From assembly GCF_004118935.1 (NCBI RefSeq), contig NZ_CP035375.1, forward strand, positions 2,046,001 to 2,110,000: a stretch of DNA of 64,000 nt, given 5' to 3'. Positions within the stretch are counted from its first letter, which is position 1; the number at the start of each line of letters is the position of its first letter. The notes under the pieces are model-generated. The model had not been told where the DNA came from. It saw only the letters and a program-made list of their open reading frames with translations, and ran no database searches. The stretch is from Salinibacterium sp. UTAS2018. Lineage in GTDB: Bacteria > Actinomycetota > Actinomycetes > Actinomycetales > Microbacteriaceae. The position numbers and the translations under genes were made by a program. Shown here one piece after another: positions 27,220 through 35,620 of this stretch.

Positions 27220-28641
27220 CTACTTCCCGCCGGGGCGCTTGCGCTTGAACTTGCCTAAGCCGCGACGCTCGTTCTCGCGCTGCGCTTCTTCGATCTGCTC
27301 GGGGGTGATGACGAAGTGCATTTCGGTGGTCGCCATTGTGATGGCAATGGATGTCGTACCCGGCGACGAGAAGTCGACGTACGGGAACGCGTGGCGGCCT
27401 GCAAGCTCGCGGGCGTACGGCGAAAGTAGCCCAGAGATGATCGCGAGAACGACGATCAGCAGCAGCGCATTCAGCACACCGACCTGGTCGCTGAGCACGC
27501 CGATCATGGGTGGGCCGATGAGCGTGGAGGCGTAGGCGATGGTTGCGACGGCCGTCACTCTCGCGGTGGCGCGCTTGGGGTCATCCGCAGCGGCCGAAAT
27601 GCCGACGGGGAAGCCGAGTGCGGCCCCTGCACCCCAGAGTGCGGTGCCGATGACGGCGAGCCAGACAGCCGGCGAGAAGATCACGAGCAACAGTCCGGCA
27701 GCAGCGAGACCAGCGGATGCCCGGAGCACGGGAACACGACCGAAGCGGTCGAGGGCGCGAACCCCAAAGAAGCGCGTCGCCGTCATGGCCGTCACGAAGA
27801 CACCAAAGATCAGAGTGCCGAAGGCATTAGAGATTTCGTAGCCATCGACCATGGCGAGAGCGAGCCAGTCGATGGCCGAGCCCTCCGCGAAGGCCATGCC
27901 GAGCACGATGATGCCGATCAGGATAGTGCGGGGCTCGAGCCAGACGCTTTTCAGCTTCGGGGCGGTCAGCTCTCCCGCGGCGATCTTCATCTCGACAGTG
28001 TTGGGTGGCGGATCCGCGAGCCGCTCCGGAAGGATGAACCCCGACACGACGAGCGCAGTGATGAGCACGATCGCCGAGACGATCACGAGGTGAGTGGCGA
28101 GCGGAACGCTCAGCGCTTCCGCCGCAGCGCCGAACCCGGCACCCGCCATCGTGCCGAGGCTGTAGAAACCGTGCAGAGTCGGCATGCTCGAACGGCCAAG
28201 GAGCCGTTCGTTCGCAGTACCCGACAGGTTGATGGCCACGTCGTAGGTGCTGAACGCCAACCCAAAGACCGCGAGCGAGATCACCGCACCGAAGAAGCTG
28301 CCGAGCACTCCGATGATGAGCGCAGTAGCAGCGAGGGAAGCGACAAACAGCACCACGCAGGCGCGCACGACGATTTTGGCGCCGAACCGCTCGACGAGTT
28401 TGCCGGCAACGACGAGTCCGAGCAGCGAGCCGATCGCGAGCCCGAAGAGCAGGATGCCAATTTCCGAATGGCTGGCACCAAAAGTGTCGCGCACCGTCGG
28501 GATGCGGCCCACCCAGCTGGCAAAAGAGAAGCCCGCGAGAGCGAAAAGGGTGGCGATCGCATTGCGCCACGAGAGCACTTGGCGGCTGGTGAGGCCGTGG
28601 GGAAGAGAGGGGGGTGTGGCGGCCGAGTCAGAGGCTGTCAT
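27220..28641 (-). CDS. MFS transporter
   Basis: A 473-residue membrane protein with twelve predicted helices; ATG at 28641 preferred over the GTG directly before it. GKLVERFGAKIVVRA fits the loop between helices 2 and 3. The pattern WVGRIPTVRDTFGASHSEIG is typical of the YfiS/YbjJ-like branch (fucose-like and unknown-substrate carriers). The C-terminus extends about 60 residues into the cytoplasm with a Lys/Arg-rich end (RGLGKFKRKRPGGK) that is unusual for the family. Substrate not predictable. Confidence 0.85.
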   Translation of the reverse strand: MTASDSAATPPSLPHGLTSRQVLSWRNAIATLFALAGFSFASWVGRIPTVRDTFGASHSEIGILLFGLAIGSLLGLVVAGKLVERFGAKIVVRACVVLFVASLAATALIIGVLGSFFGAVISLAVFGLAFSTYDVAINLSGTANERLLGRSSMPTLHGFYSLGTMAGAGFGAAAEALSVPLATHLVIVSAIVLITALVVSGFILPERLADPPPNTVEMKIAAGELTAPKLKSVWLEPRTILIGIIVLGMAFAEGSAIDWLALAMVDGYEISNAFGTLIFGVFVTAMTATRFFGVRALDRFGRVPVLRASAGLAAAGLLLVIFSPAVWLAVIGTALWGAGAALGFPVGISAAADDPKRATARVTAVATIAYASTLIGPPMIGVLSDQVGVLNALLLIVVLAIISGLLSPYARELAGRHAFPYVDFSSPGTTSIAITMATTEMHFVITPEQIEEAQRENERRGLGKFKRKRPGGK

Positions 28642-28716
28642 CACTTAAGTGTAGGGCTATCCACCGGTATTAGATTCGCGGCGTGTGCATAGGAATAACG
28701 CTCTAGGCTGGGTGGC

Positions 28717-30684
28717 ATGAGTGCCGAATCGTCATTGTCATCCGGAATTGCCGTCAACGATCTTGATGAGAAGGTGCGCCCGCAAGACGACCTCTTCCGT
28801 CATGTTAATGGCGCCTGGATCGACCGCACGGAGATCCCCTCTGACAAGGCTCGCTATGGCTCGTTCATGGTTCTCGCGGAAGAAGCTGAAGAGGCAGTTC
28901 GCGACATCATCATCGAGTCGCAGTCGGCAGAGCCCGGCACCGAACAGCGCAAGGTGGGCGACCTTTACGCCAGCTTCCTCGACGAGGCTCGCGCTGACGA
29001 ACTCGGGGCGACCCCCATCGCAGCGCCGCTTGCCGAAGCTGCCGCCGTTGACTCGATCCCCACTCTTCTCAGCACACTCGGTCGCCTCGAACGCGGCGGC
29101 ACGAGCGGCTTCTTCCAGCTCTTCGTTGACAACGACCCCGGCAACCCCGAGCGCTACCTCGTCTTTCTCGAGCAGGGCGGTCTCGGTCTTCCTGACGAGT
29201 CGTACTACCGCGACGAGAAGTTCGCCGAGATCTTGGCCAAGTACGAAACGTTCATTGAGCGGATGCTGACGCTCGCCGGCCTCGACGCTCCTGCCGAGCG
29301 TGCCGCCCGCATTGTCGCCCTCGAAACTCAGATCGCGTCGAAGCACTGGGATAACGTCGCCAACCGCGACAGCGAGAAGACCTATAACCCGATGACCTGG
29401 CAGGCCGCCAACGACCTCGCCGGTGCTGTCGACTTGAACGTGTGGCTCGACGCCATCGATGTTCCGGCCCGCGCCTTTGACGAGGTTGTTGTGCGCCAGC
29501 CCAGCTTCGCCGAAGGCCTCGAAGCGCTCTTGAGCGACGACCACCTGCAGGCCTGGAGCGACTGGTTGTCGTGGCAAGTCATCCGCAACAACGCCGCCTA
29601 CCTCTCGGGCGATTTCGTCGAAGCCAACTTCGACTTCTACGGCCGCACGCTCTCAGGCACTCCCGAACTTCGTGCTCGCTGGAAGCGCGGCGTCTCGCTC
29701 GTGGAGGGCGTACTCGGAGAAGCCGTCGGCAAGATTTACGTGGATCGCCACTTTCCGCCGACCGCAAAGTCGGCGATGGACGTTCTTGTCGCGAACCTTG
29801 TAGAGGCGTACCGCCAGTCGATCAACGGCCTCGAATGGATGACACCCACCACGCAGCAGCGTGCGCTCGAGAAGCTCGACAAGTTCACGCCCAAGATCGG
29901 TTTCCCCGACAAGTGGCGCGACTACTCCACGCTCGAGATCAGCGTGGATGACTTGGCCGGCAACGTGCGAGCTGCCAACGAGTTTGAGTTCCAGCGTGAA
30001 CTCGGCAAGATCGGCAAGGAGCTCGACCGCGACGAGTGGTTCATGACACCGCAAACCATCAACGCGTATTACAACCCGGGCTTCAACGAAATCGTGTTCC
30101 CCGCCGCCATCTTGCAGTACCCCTTCTTTGACGAGGGTCGCGATGATGCCGCCAACTACGCCGCCATCGGTGCCGTCATCGGCCACGAGATCGGCCACGG
30201 CTTCGACGACCAGGGTGCCAAATACGACGGCGACGGTCGCCTGATCGACTGGTGGACTCCGGAAGACAGGGCCGCCTTTGAAGAGCGCACCAAGTCGCTC
30301 ATCGACCAGTACAACGCCCTCGCCCCGGCCCAGGTGCCGGAGCATCACGTCAACGGTTCTCTCACGATCGGCGAAAACATTGGAGACCTTGGCGGTCTCG
30401 CGATCGCATGGAAGGCCTACCAACTCTCTCTCGATGGTGCCGAAGCTCCCGTGATTGACGGGCTCACCGGCGCGCAGCGCTTCTTCATGTCGTGGGCGCA
30501 GGCCTGGCAGCAAAAGGGCCGCGATGAAGAGGTCATTCGCTTGCTGGCGATCGACCCGCATTCGCCCAATGAGTTCCGATGCAACCAAATTGTTCGCAAT
30601 CTGGATGCGTTCTATGAGACATTTGGTGTGACGAAATCCGATTCGTTGTGGCTGGACCCGAAAGATCGCGTCACTATTTGGTAG
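28717..30684 (+). CDS. pepO: M13 family metallopeptidase (PepO-like)
   Basis: A 655-residue zinc peptidase of the neprilysin family. Zinc ligands and catalytic Glu are in HEIGH (His490, Glu491, His494), the third ligand is Glu553 in ENIGD, and the substrate motif NAYYNP lies about residue 450. No signal peptide or membrane anchor, so it is cytoplasmic, as usual in actinobacteria. The chain ends in WLDPKDRVTIW, the typical C-terminal Trp of the family. It cleaves oligopeptides. It is divergent from the MFS gene with 75 bases in between. Confidence 0.95.
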   Translation: MSAESSLSSGIAVNDLDEKVRPQDDLFRHVNGAWIDRTEIPSDKARYGSFMVLAEEAEEAVRDIIIESQSAEPGTEQRKVGDLYASFLDEARADELGATPIAAPLAEAAAVDSIPTLLSTLGRLERGGTSGFFQLFVDNDPGNPERYLVFLEQGGLGLPDESYYRDEKFAEILAKYETFIERMLTLAGLDAPAERAARIVALETQIASKHWDNVANRDSEKTYNPMTWQAANDLAGAVDLNVWLDAIDVPARAFDEVVVRQPSFAEGLEALLSDDHLQAWSDWLSWQVIRNNAAYLSGDFVEANFDFYGRTLSGTPELRARWKRGVSLVEGVLGEAVGKIYVDRHFPPTAKSAMDVLVANLVEAYRQSINGLEWMTPTTQQRALEKLDKFTPKIGFPDKWRDYSTLEISVDDLAGNVRAANEFEFQRELGKIGKELDRDEWFMTPQTINAYYNPGFNEIVFPAAILQYPFFDEGRDDAANYAAIGAVIGHEIGHGFDDQGAKYDGDGRLIDWWTPEDRAAFEERTKSLIDQYNALAPAQVPEHHVNGSLTIGENIGDLGGLAIAWKAYQLSLDGAEAPVIDGLTGAQRFFMSWAQAWQQKGRDEEVIRLLAIDPHSPNEFRCNQIVRNLDAFYETFGVTKSDSLWLDPKDRVTIW

Positions 30685-31592
30685 AGATCGAGCAAACCCG
30701 AGAACGCCGGAGTCGAATTCGCACCCCCCGAGTTGCGAAACACGCCGGAACTGGAGAAGAACCCAACTTCGCCAGTACCTTTGCCGCGCTTGGAAAACTG
30801 CGGCTCGCTGATCGCAGCATGCGCGTTTCCGCCAGCGCTGTCGATATCAACACTGGCCGCACTGTGCTCAGCATCGACGATCGCGTCGCGCTGCCCACGG
30901 CCAGCATCGGCAAAATTTTGCTGCTGATCGAGGTCTCCGCACGCTTCGAAGACCGCGACTTTGCGCCCTACGGCATCCTCGACAAAGTGCCCGGAGCAGC
31001 TGTAGGAGCGGCCGGGCTGTGGCAACACATGCAGGCACCGTCGTTGCCCGTCGCCGACCTCGCCGCCCTCGTGGGCGCCACCAGCGACAACCTGGCCACC
31101 AACATCCTGCTTCGTCTCATCGGGTTGGATGCTGTGCGGGCTCGCACCGAATCCCTCGGCCTGACCAAGACGGCACTTCTCGATCTCGTGCGCGATACTC
31201 GTGGCCCTGACGACGCCCCTCAGCTCTCCGTCGGATCAGCGGTGGAACTCAGTTGGTTGTTCGGTGCCCTCGCCCGCGGCGAAATCGTCAACTCTCTTGC
31301 CAGCCAGCGCGTGCTCGGCTGGCTCTCGCTCAATACCGATTTGTCGCTCGTCTCGAGTGCATTCGGGCTTGATCCGCTGGCTCATCGCGGGGCAGACCAC
31401 AACACCCTGCTGGTGAACAAGACCGGCATCGACCGGGGCGTGCGAGCGGAAGCCGGGGCGCTGCGAGGCAACAAGCGCGCGGTGGCCTACGCGGCATCCA
31501 TTCAGTTCGATGACAAGAGCATGCACGCTCGACTGCAAGTAATCGAAGCGCTGCGCACTTTCGGTTTCGACCTCATGGAGTACGTGCACTAA
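30678..31592 (+). CDS. Class A beta-lactamase-like serine hydrolase
   Basis: About 304 residues with the beta-lactamase/transpeptidase fold: active-site TASIGK (SxxK motif) about residue 74, SDN in GATSDN and a KTG triad in VNKTGID. These three motifs define class A-like penicillin-recognising serine hydrolases. No signal peptide is visible, so it is unlikely to be a classical secreted beta-lactamase. The start is uncertain: TTG at 30678, overlapping the PepO stop, is given, but GTG 30648 or ATG 30819 are possible. Possible roles are amide or ester hydrolysis in the cytoplasm. Confidence 0.7.
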   Translation: MVEIEQTRERRSRIRTPRVAKHAGTGEEPNFASTFAALGKLRLADRSMRVSASAVDINTGRTVLSIDDRVALPTASIGKILLLIEVSARFEDRDFAPYGILDKVPGAAVGAAGLWQHMQAPSLPVADLAALVGATSDNLATNILLRLIGLDAVRARTESLGLTKTALLDLVRDTRGPDDAPQLSVGSAVELSWLFGALARGEIVNSLASQRVLGWLSLNTDLSLVSSAFGLDPLAHRGADHNTLLVNKTGIDRGVRAEAGALRGNKRAVAYAASIQFDDKSMHARLQVIEALRTFGFDLMEYVH

Positions 31593-31610
31593 GACGCCGT
31601 ACCGCTGGTA

Positions 31611-32606
31611 TTAGCGGCTGAAGCGCGCCTTCAAGCGAGAGAAGATGCCCTCTTTCGAGGCTGAAGGCGTCAGGGGCTGGCGTGCGTGATCCGAGATCGT
31701 GTCGATCGTGTGCGTGAGCAGTCCCATCAACTCGAACGTGGAGATGAGGCGGCGGGCGTCGTCGACGTCGACCTTCGCAAGCGATGCGAGTTCGGTGACC
31801 GTCAAGAAAGCGGCGCCCAGCATGGCGGTCATGCCCATTTGCTCGGTGGTGTGGCTCAGAGTGGTGAGGTTGGGCCAGCGGCGCAGCTTGAAGCGTGCGC
31901 CAGAGAGGCTCAGAGGGTCGAAAGACTCGGGCTCGGCATGAGTGCCAATGAGCCACACGAGAGGCTCCCAGTCACGACCCGCCTCGTTCTGGGTGATGCC
32001 GAGCGGACGAGCCACGGTTTCGACATCGCCGTCGGCGGTCGACGTGGCAAGGTGGTCGAGAGATTCAGCCCACCAGTAGGCGCAGCCGCGCGCGTCGATG
32101 ACGAGCGTCGGGGCATCGGAGAATCGAAGCTCCACGAGCGGTGCAGTCGGGGAGTTGACCGCGTCGGTAATGGCACGGTTGAGCTTGTTCCACGTGTCGG
32201 ACGTGAGCGCGATGTCGGAGAACTGTGACTGACGGGTGGCGTTTGCTGCGGCAGCCGCGGCGGCCTTGATGCTGGCACGGGTCGGTTCTTCGATAACGGT
32301 GGTTGCGTCATCCGATGCCGCCGCGTTCGTGGCACTGCGTGTTACGGGCGACGCCTCAGCGTGACGGGTGTCGCGGGTGCTGCGTTTGCTCGAAGTCGGG
32401 TGAATGATCATGACTTCAGGTTCGTGTGCCGCTGTAGTCGCAGCGTCGGGACGTGTCCCTGACGTGGTCGTGGCATTCGGCGGCTGAGGCGAACTGTCGA
32501 GTTGAGCGGTGTGCTCGGTCCACGAATTAGCGTCCCACCAACGCAGGTGCGCGCCGCCCAAAGGGTCGCGATACCACCCTGCAGGAACCTCAATGCCGTC
32601 GGTCAT
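31611..32606 (-). CDS. DUF2510 protein with winged-helix-like C-terminus
   Basis: A 331-residue protein. Residues about 7-33 (PAGWYRDPLGGAHLRWWDAN) form the DUF2510 motif common in actinobacterial membrane-associated proteins. A low-complexity linker follows (about 35-120). The last ~75 residues (FLTVTELASLAKVDVDDARR, then LISTFELMGLLTH) look like a winged helix, resembling the DUF742 part of conservon operons. It is downstream of two roadblock proteins and an MglA-like GTPase on the same strand, so it is probably an effector or regulator of that module. The winged-helix call is based on pattern and should be treated as inference. Confidence 0.6.
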   Translation of the reverse strand: MTDGIEVPAGWYRDPLGGAHLRWWDANSWTEHTAQLDSSPQPPNATTTSGTRPDAATTAAHEPEVMIIHPTSSKRSTRDTRHAEASPVTRSATNAAASDDATTVIEEPTRASIKAAAAAAANATRQSQFSDIALTSDTWNKLNRAITDAVNSPTAPLVELRFSDAPTLVIDARGCAYWWAESLDHLATSTADGDVETVARPLGITQNEAGRDWEPLVWLIGTHAEPESFDPLSLSGARFKLRRWPNLTTLSHTTEQMGMTAMLGAAFLTVTELASLAKVDVDDARRLISTFELMGLLTHTIDTISDHARQPLTPSASKEGIFSRLKARFSR

Positions 32607-32672
32607 CGTGCGTCTTTCTGGGCAATTAACCCACTGTGGCGGTCACCAGGTGACCGCCACAGGTGAAGTTAT

Positions 32673-33032
32673 TTAGAGGCTCAAGCTCGTGTCTGCGGAC
32701 TTGACGTTGATGCGTGCAAGCGCGAGGTTCGACTTTGCCTTGTCGAGCACGAAGTAGATGAAGACCTCGGGGTTCGAGGAGAGCGGGCGGATGATGTGGT
32801 ACTGGCTCGACAGCGTGATGAGGATGTCATCGATCGAGTCGTTGAGGCCCAGTGCCTTCATGGTCTTGAGCTTGGCGCGCACTACCTCGGTGTTGCCGGC
32901 TGCTGCTGCGTCGAGGTCGATGCCGCTTCCGGCGCTGCCGAGGAGCATGCCCGATCCGCTGTCGACAACAGCTGCTGCCATGGCGCCGTCGGTCTCAAGA
33001 AGGCTTGCGAGGGTTTCCGTGATGTTTGACAT
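32673..33032 (-). CDS. Roadblock/LC7 domain protein
   Basis: A 119-residue single-domain roadblock protein with the pattern ASLLETDGAMAAAVVDSGSG near the N-terminus and QYHIIRPLSSNPEVFIYFVL in the second half. Such proteins form dimers that regulate small Ras/MglA-like GTPases. It is in the same orientation as the GTPase and a second roadblock protein upstream; spacings are 52 bases and an ATGA overlap. No catalytic residues are expected. It should be a partner or regulator of the GTPase. Confidence 0.85.
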   Translation of the reverse strand: MSNITETLASLLETDGAMAAAVVDSGSGMLLGSAGSGIDLDAAAAGNTEVVRAKLKTMKALGLNDSIDDILITLSSQYHIIRPLSSNPEVFIYFVLDKAKSNLALARINVKSADTSLSL

Positions 33033-33084
33033 TGTGTTCTCCGTTTATGGTGTCGGGTTTGGTGTTACTTCTAGCGGTGCGTGG

Positions 33085-33504
33085 TTACGCAATGAGCTCG
33101 GCCATGCGTCGCGCGGCGATGCGAGCGATCGAGAGGCCTTTGCCCAAAGTTTCGTGAGTGTCGAACAGTGCGGCGAGCACGATGGGGTGTCCCTGAACGC
33201 GCAGCTGGATGACGTGGCCGGCTTCAGACGCGATGATCACGTATTCGTTCGTGCCGATTTTCAGTTCGTGGGCGACAGCGTCGCTGAGGGCCTGCACCGA
33301 GCTGGACATGCTGGCGAAGCGCCCGCCGTCAGCGTTGCCGCCATTGAGGTGCACGATCTCGAATCCGTCATCCGTAAGCAGGGCGGCGAAGGTCAGGGAG
33401 CTCGCGAGGTCTTGCATTTCGGCGAGCGTGCGGTTGCCGGCGTCGATGTGCACCGGGTTCAGGTGCGAAGGAACGGCGGCAGCGGGTGCGAATGGCTGGT
33501 TCAT
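33085..33504 (-). CDS. Roadblock/LC7 domain protein, second
   Basis: A 139-residue roadblock protein (LTDDGFEIVHLNGGNADGGR and SEAGHVIQLRVQGHP) with a Pro/Ala-rich N-terminal tail of about 30 residues. It is only distantly similar to the roadblock protein downstream, so the pair may form a heterodimer. Its ATG overlaps the stop of the GTPase gene (ATGA), a coupling normally reserved for proteins produced in fixed ratio. Confidence 0.8.
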   Translation of the reverse strand: MNQPFAPAAAVPSHLNPVHIDAGNRTLAEMQDLASSLTFAALLTDDGFEIVHLNGGNADGGRFASMSSSVQALSDAVAHELKIGTNEYVIIASEAGHVIQLRVQGHPIVLAALFDTHETLGKGLSIARIAARRMAELIA

Positions 33505-34067
33505 CAGATCTTTTCGGGTGCGGGGGTAAGGAGTTCACGCATCTCGACGCTGGCAACGAGGCTCAAGAGCAGCGTGCGCATCTCTTCAGCATTGCGGGGG
33601 TCAACGGTGAATACCGGAATGAGCTGTTCGGGAACAGCGGCGGTGAGGGCGGCTGAGTAGTCAGCGACGGTGGGACTGGATGCGACATCCGTTTTCGTGA
33701 CACCAACAATGACGGCGCCTCGTTCGTGAAGCTCGCGGAAGTCGCTGAGGTACTCGATGAGTAGATTGACGGAGTTGGGTGCATCGTTGTTGATCAAGAG
33801 CAAAAGGCCCCGAGCGCGGCCAGCCAAGATCGTCCACATGAAATCGAAGCGCTTCTGGCCGGGGACGCCGTACAGGCGCACCTTGGTGACATCGTCAATC
33901 GTAATTTCGCCGTAGTCGAGCGCCACGGTCGTGGTCTCTTTGTCGGCAGTCGCACGATCGGTGTTAGCGGCCTCGGTCGACACCACATCGATCTCGCTCA
34001 GGCTGCGGATAGCCGTCGTCTTGCCCGAGCCCATGGGCCCAGCAAATAGTACGACGTGCTCAGACAT
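33504..34067 (-). CDS. MglA/CvnD-like small GTPase
   Basis: A 187-residue Ras-superfamily GTPase. The ATG at 34067 is used; upstream codons lack a ribosome site. P-loop GPMGSGKTT (residues 10-18), switch II in YGVPGQKRF and the base-recognition motif GVTKTD are visible. The P-loop has Met and Ser where many have different residues, but the Lys and Thr are intact. In conservons of Streptomyces the comparable GTPase (CvnD) operates with a roadblock protein and a sensor kinase; here the kinase is absent from the immediate operon. It switches between GTP and GDP states with roadblock partners as likely regulators. Confidence 0.85.
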   Translation of the reverse strand: MSEHVVLFAGPMGSGKTTAIRSLSEIDVVSTEAANTDRATADKETTTVALDYGEITIDDVTKVRLYGVPGQKRFDFMWTILAGRARGLLLLINNDAPNSVNLLIEYLSDFRELHERGAVIVGVTKTDVASSPTVADYSAALTAAVPEQLIPVFTVDPRNAEEMRTLLLSLVASVEMRELLTPAPEKI

Positions 34068-34324
34068 AGTTCTCTCTCGGGTCAGTAAGTCATTCGGAGC
34101 CGATCCACCCAACGATGGGTGAAGAAGGGGCTCTCACGCGATCGGTTGTCGCGTGCGGTATTAACAGAATCTGGCGGCGTGCAAAAAATCGCGAGTCCCC
34201 AGTCGGGGGGCGCGAGCGAAACACTCGCGGGAAACAGGGCCAGAACGTTCTGTCTTTCCCCGTAAATGGGTGTAAGTTTTGCTCGCAAAAGCCGCCGGTT
34301 GTGGGGCGATTTCTCAGGTTATAA
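34068..34324. other. Intergenic region upstream of the GTPase operon
   Basis: About 257 bases without a gene. It contains an inverted repeat CGCGAG / CTCGCG around 34211-34230 and other GC-rich partial repeats. It must hold the promoter of the minus-strand GTPase/roadblock operon; I cannot assign -35 and -10 boxes with confidence. An octamer repeat block follows at 34325. Confidence 0.4.
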
Positions 34325-34368
34325 CAGTGAGGCAGTGAGGCAGTGAGGCAGTGAGGCAGTGAGGCAGT
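34325..34368. repeat. Tandem 8-bp repeat (CAGTGAGG) next to hemA stop
   Basis: Five exact copies of CAGTGAGG end to end plus a partial sixth (CAGT). The repeat ends on the last base of the hemA stop codon (TAA on the minus strand, 34368-34370). It is thus in the 3' untranslated region of hemA and upstream of the GTPase operon. Such arrays expand and contract by slippage, so copy number probably varies among strains. Confidence 0.95.
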
Positions 34369-35603
34369 TAGGCCGAGTGCGGGCGGGCGTTGGCCTGCGC
34401 CGACTTTGCGGACCGCTCTACCGGGATGTTGTAGAGAGCGGAGAGCGCAGCATCGAACTCTGCGACGCGACCATCAGCCGCAAACTCGCGAGCACGCACG
34501 GACGGGCCGTGGAGCAGGACGCCGCCGAGGTGACGCAGCGCGGAGATGGTTTCGTCGCCGGCTCCGCGGGCGGTGGCGCGAGCGATTTCCGCCTCGAGGA
34601 GGGCGAAGTGGTGCTTGCGAAGAGCAACGATAGCGGGCTCCGCTTGGCTTTCGGCAGCGAATTCGTGGGCGGCCGTGCGAACCAGGTCGCGAGCATCCGC
34701 ATGTGCGTTCAGTTCTTCGAGCGGGGCGTGCAGGCTGATGGTTTCGAGGTCGAGCAGGTCAACGCCGTCGAGCTGGCCCACGGCGGGGTCAACGTTGCGG
34801 GGGAGGCCGAGGTCGAGCACGAGGCATTTGCTGGCGGCAGAGAAACGTTCGGTGCCGAGCACGGCGCTCGCGGTGCAGGTGACGATGACGTCAACGTCGA
34901 AGTCTTCGCTGGGGGTGAGGCCGTGCTTGAGGGCGAAGGCAGCGTCGCGGCCCGAGGGGGAGAAGACGCGCAGATCGAGAGCACCCTTGTTGCGCAGGGC
35001 GTTGACGGTTGTCACGGCGTAACGGCCGGTGCCCACGACGAGAACGCTCGCGGTTGACCAGTCGGCGACGCGGCTAGAGGCGAGTTCGAGCGCGAGACGG
35101 ACGAGAGACTTACCAGCTCCACCGATAGCGGTGTTGTTCTTGATGCCGCGGCTCGTGTGCGTTGCGCGCTGAAAGAGGCGCTCGAGGTCGCGAGTGGTGG
35201 TGCCGTTTTTGCGCGCTTGGTCGAGAGCGCGGCTGACCTGGCCCGAGATTTCGGCTTCGCCGATCACGACGGACTCAAGACCCGAGGTCACCGCGAAGAG
35301 GTGAGCTGCGGCATCCGCCCCCTCATGAACAGCGATCGACGAATGCAGAGTCTCGATGCTGAGGCCAGTGCGTTCGCTCAGGGATTCGAGCAGCGAGCAG
35401 ACCGTAATGGCTGAGCCAGCGGTGAGAGGTTCTTCAACATCGAGGTAGGCCTCGAAGCGATTGCAGGTGGCGACAAGAACGGCACCGGCAACAAAGTCGT
35501 TGTGCGAAACGAGGTCGACGGTGGCCGCCGGGGCGACCTCAGACAGACTTTCGAGTACGTCTAAGCTCGCGTTGCGATGATTCGAGCTAAGACACAGGAG
35601 CAC
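34368..35603 (-). CDS. hemA: Glutamyl-tRNA reductase
   Basis: A 411-residue enzyme for the first step of the C5 heme route (glutamyl-tRNA to glutamate-1-semialdehyde, NADPH-dependent). Nucleophile Cys47 in TCNRFEAYLD, substrate-site GEAEISGQV, and the NADPH-binding VVGTGRYA are intact. GTG start at 35603 gives the family N-terminus MLLCLSSNHRN. It is divergent from hemE, with only 17 bases between the two start codons, so each promoter must overlap the other gene or the mRNAs are leaderless. The C-terminal dimerisation helix domain is present. Confidence 0.95.
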   Translation of the reverse strand: MLLCLSSNHRNASLDVLESLSEVAPAATVDLVSHNDFVAGAVLVATCNRFEAYLDVEEPLTAGSAITVCSLLESLSERTGLSIETLHSSIAVHEGADAAAHLFAVTSGLESVVIGEAEISGQVSRALDQARKNGTTTRDLERLFQRATHTSRGIKNNTAIGGAGKSLVRLALELASSRVADWSTASVLVVGTGRYAVTTVNALRNKGALDLRVFSPSGRDAAFALKHGLTPSEDFDVDVIVTCTASAVLGTERFSAASKCLVLDLGLPRNVDPAVGQLDGVDLLDLETISLHAPLEELNAHADARDLVRTAAHEFAAESQAEPAIVALRKHHFALLEAEIARATARGAGDETISALRHLGGVLLHGPSVRAREFAADGRVAEFDAALSALYNIPVERSAKSAQANARPHSA

Positions 35604-35620
35604 GACCTAATGTTAACCCC

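Noticed and set aside
34325..34368. Short repeats as a CRISPR array
   Set aside because: Units are 8 bases directly joined without spacers and no cas gene is nearby; it is a simple tandem repeat.
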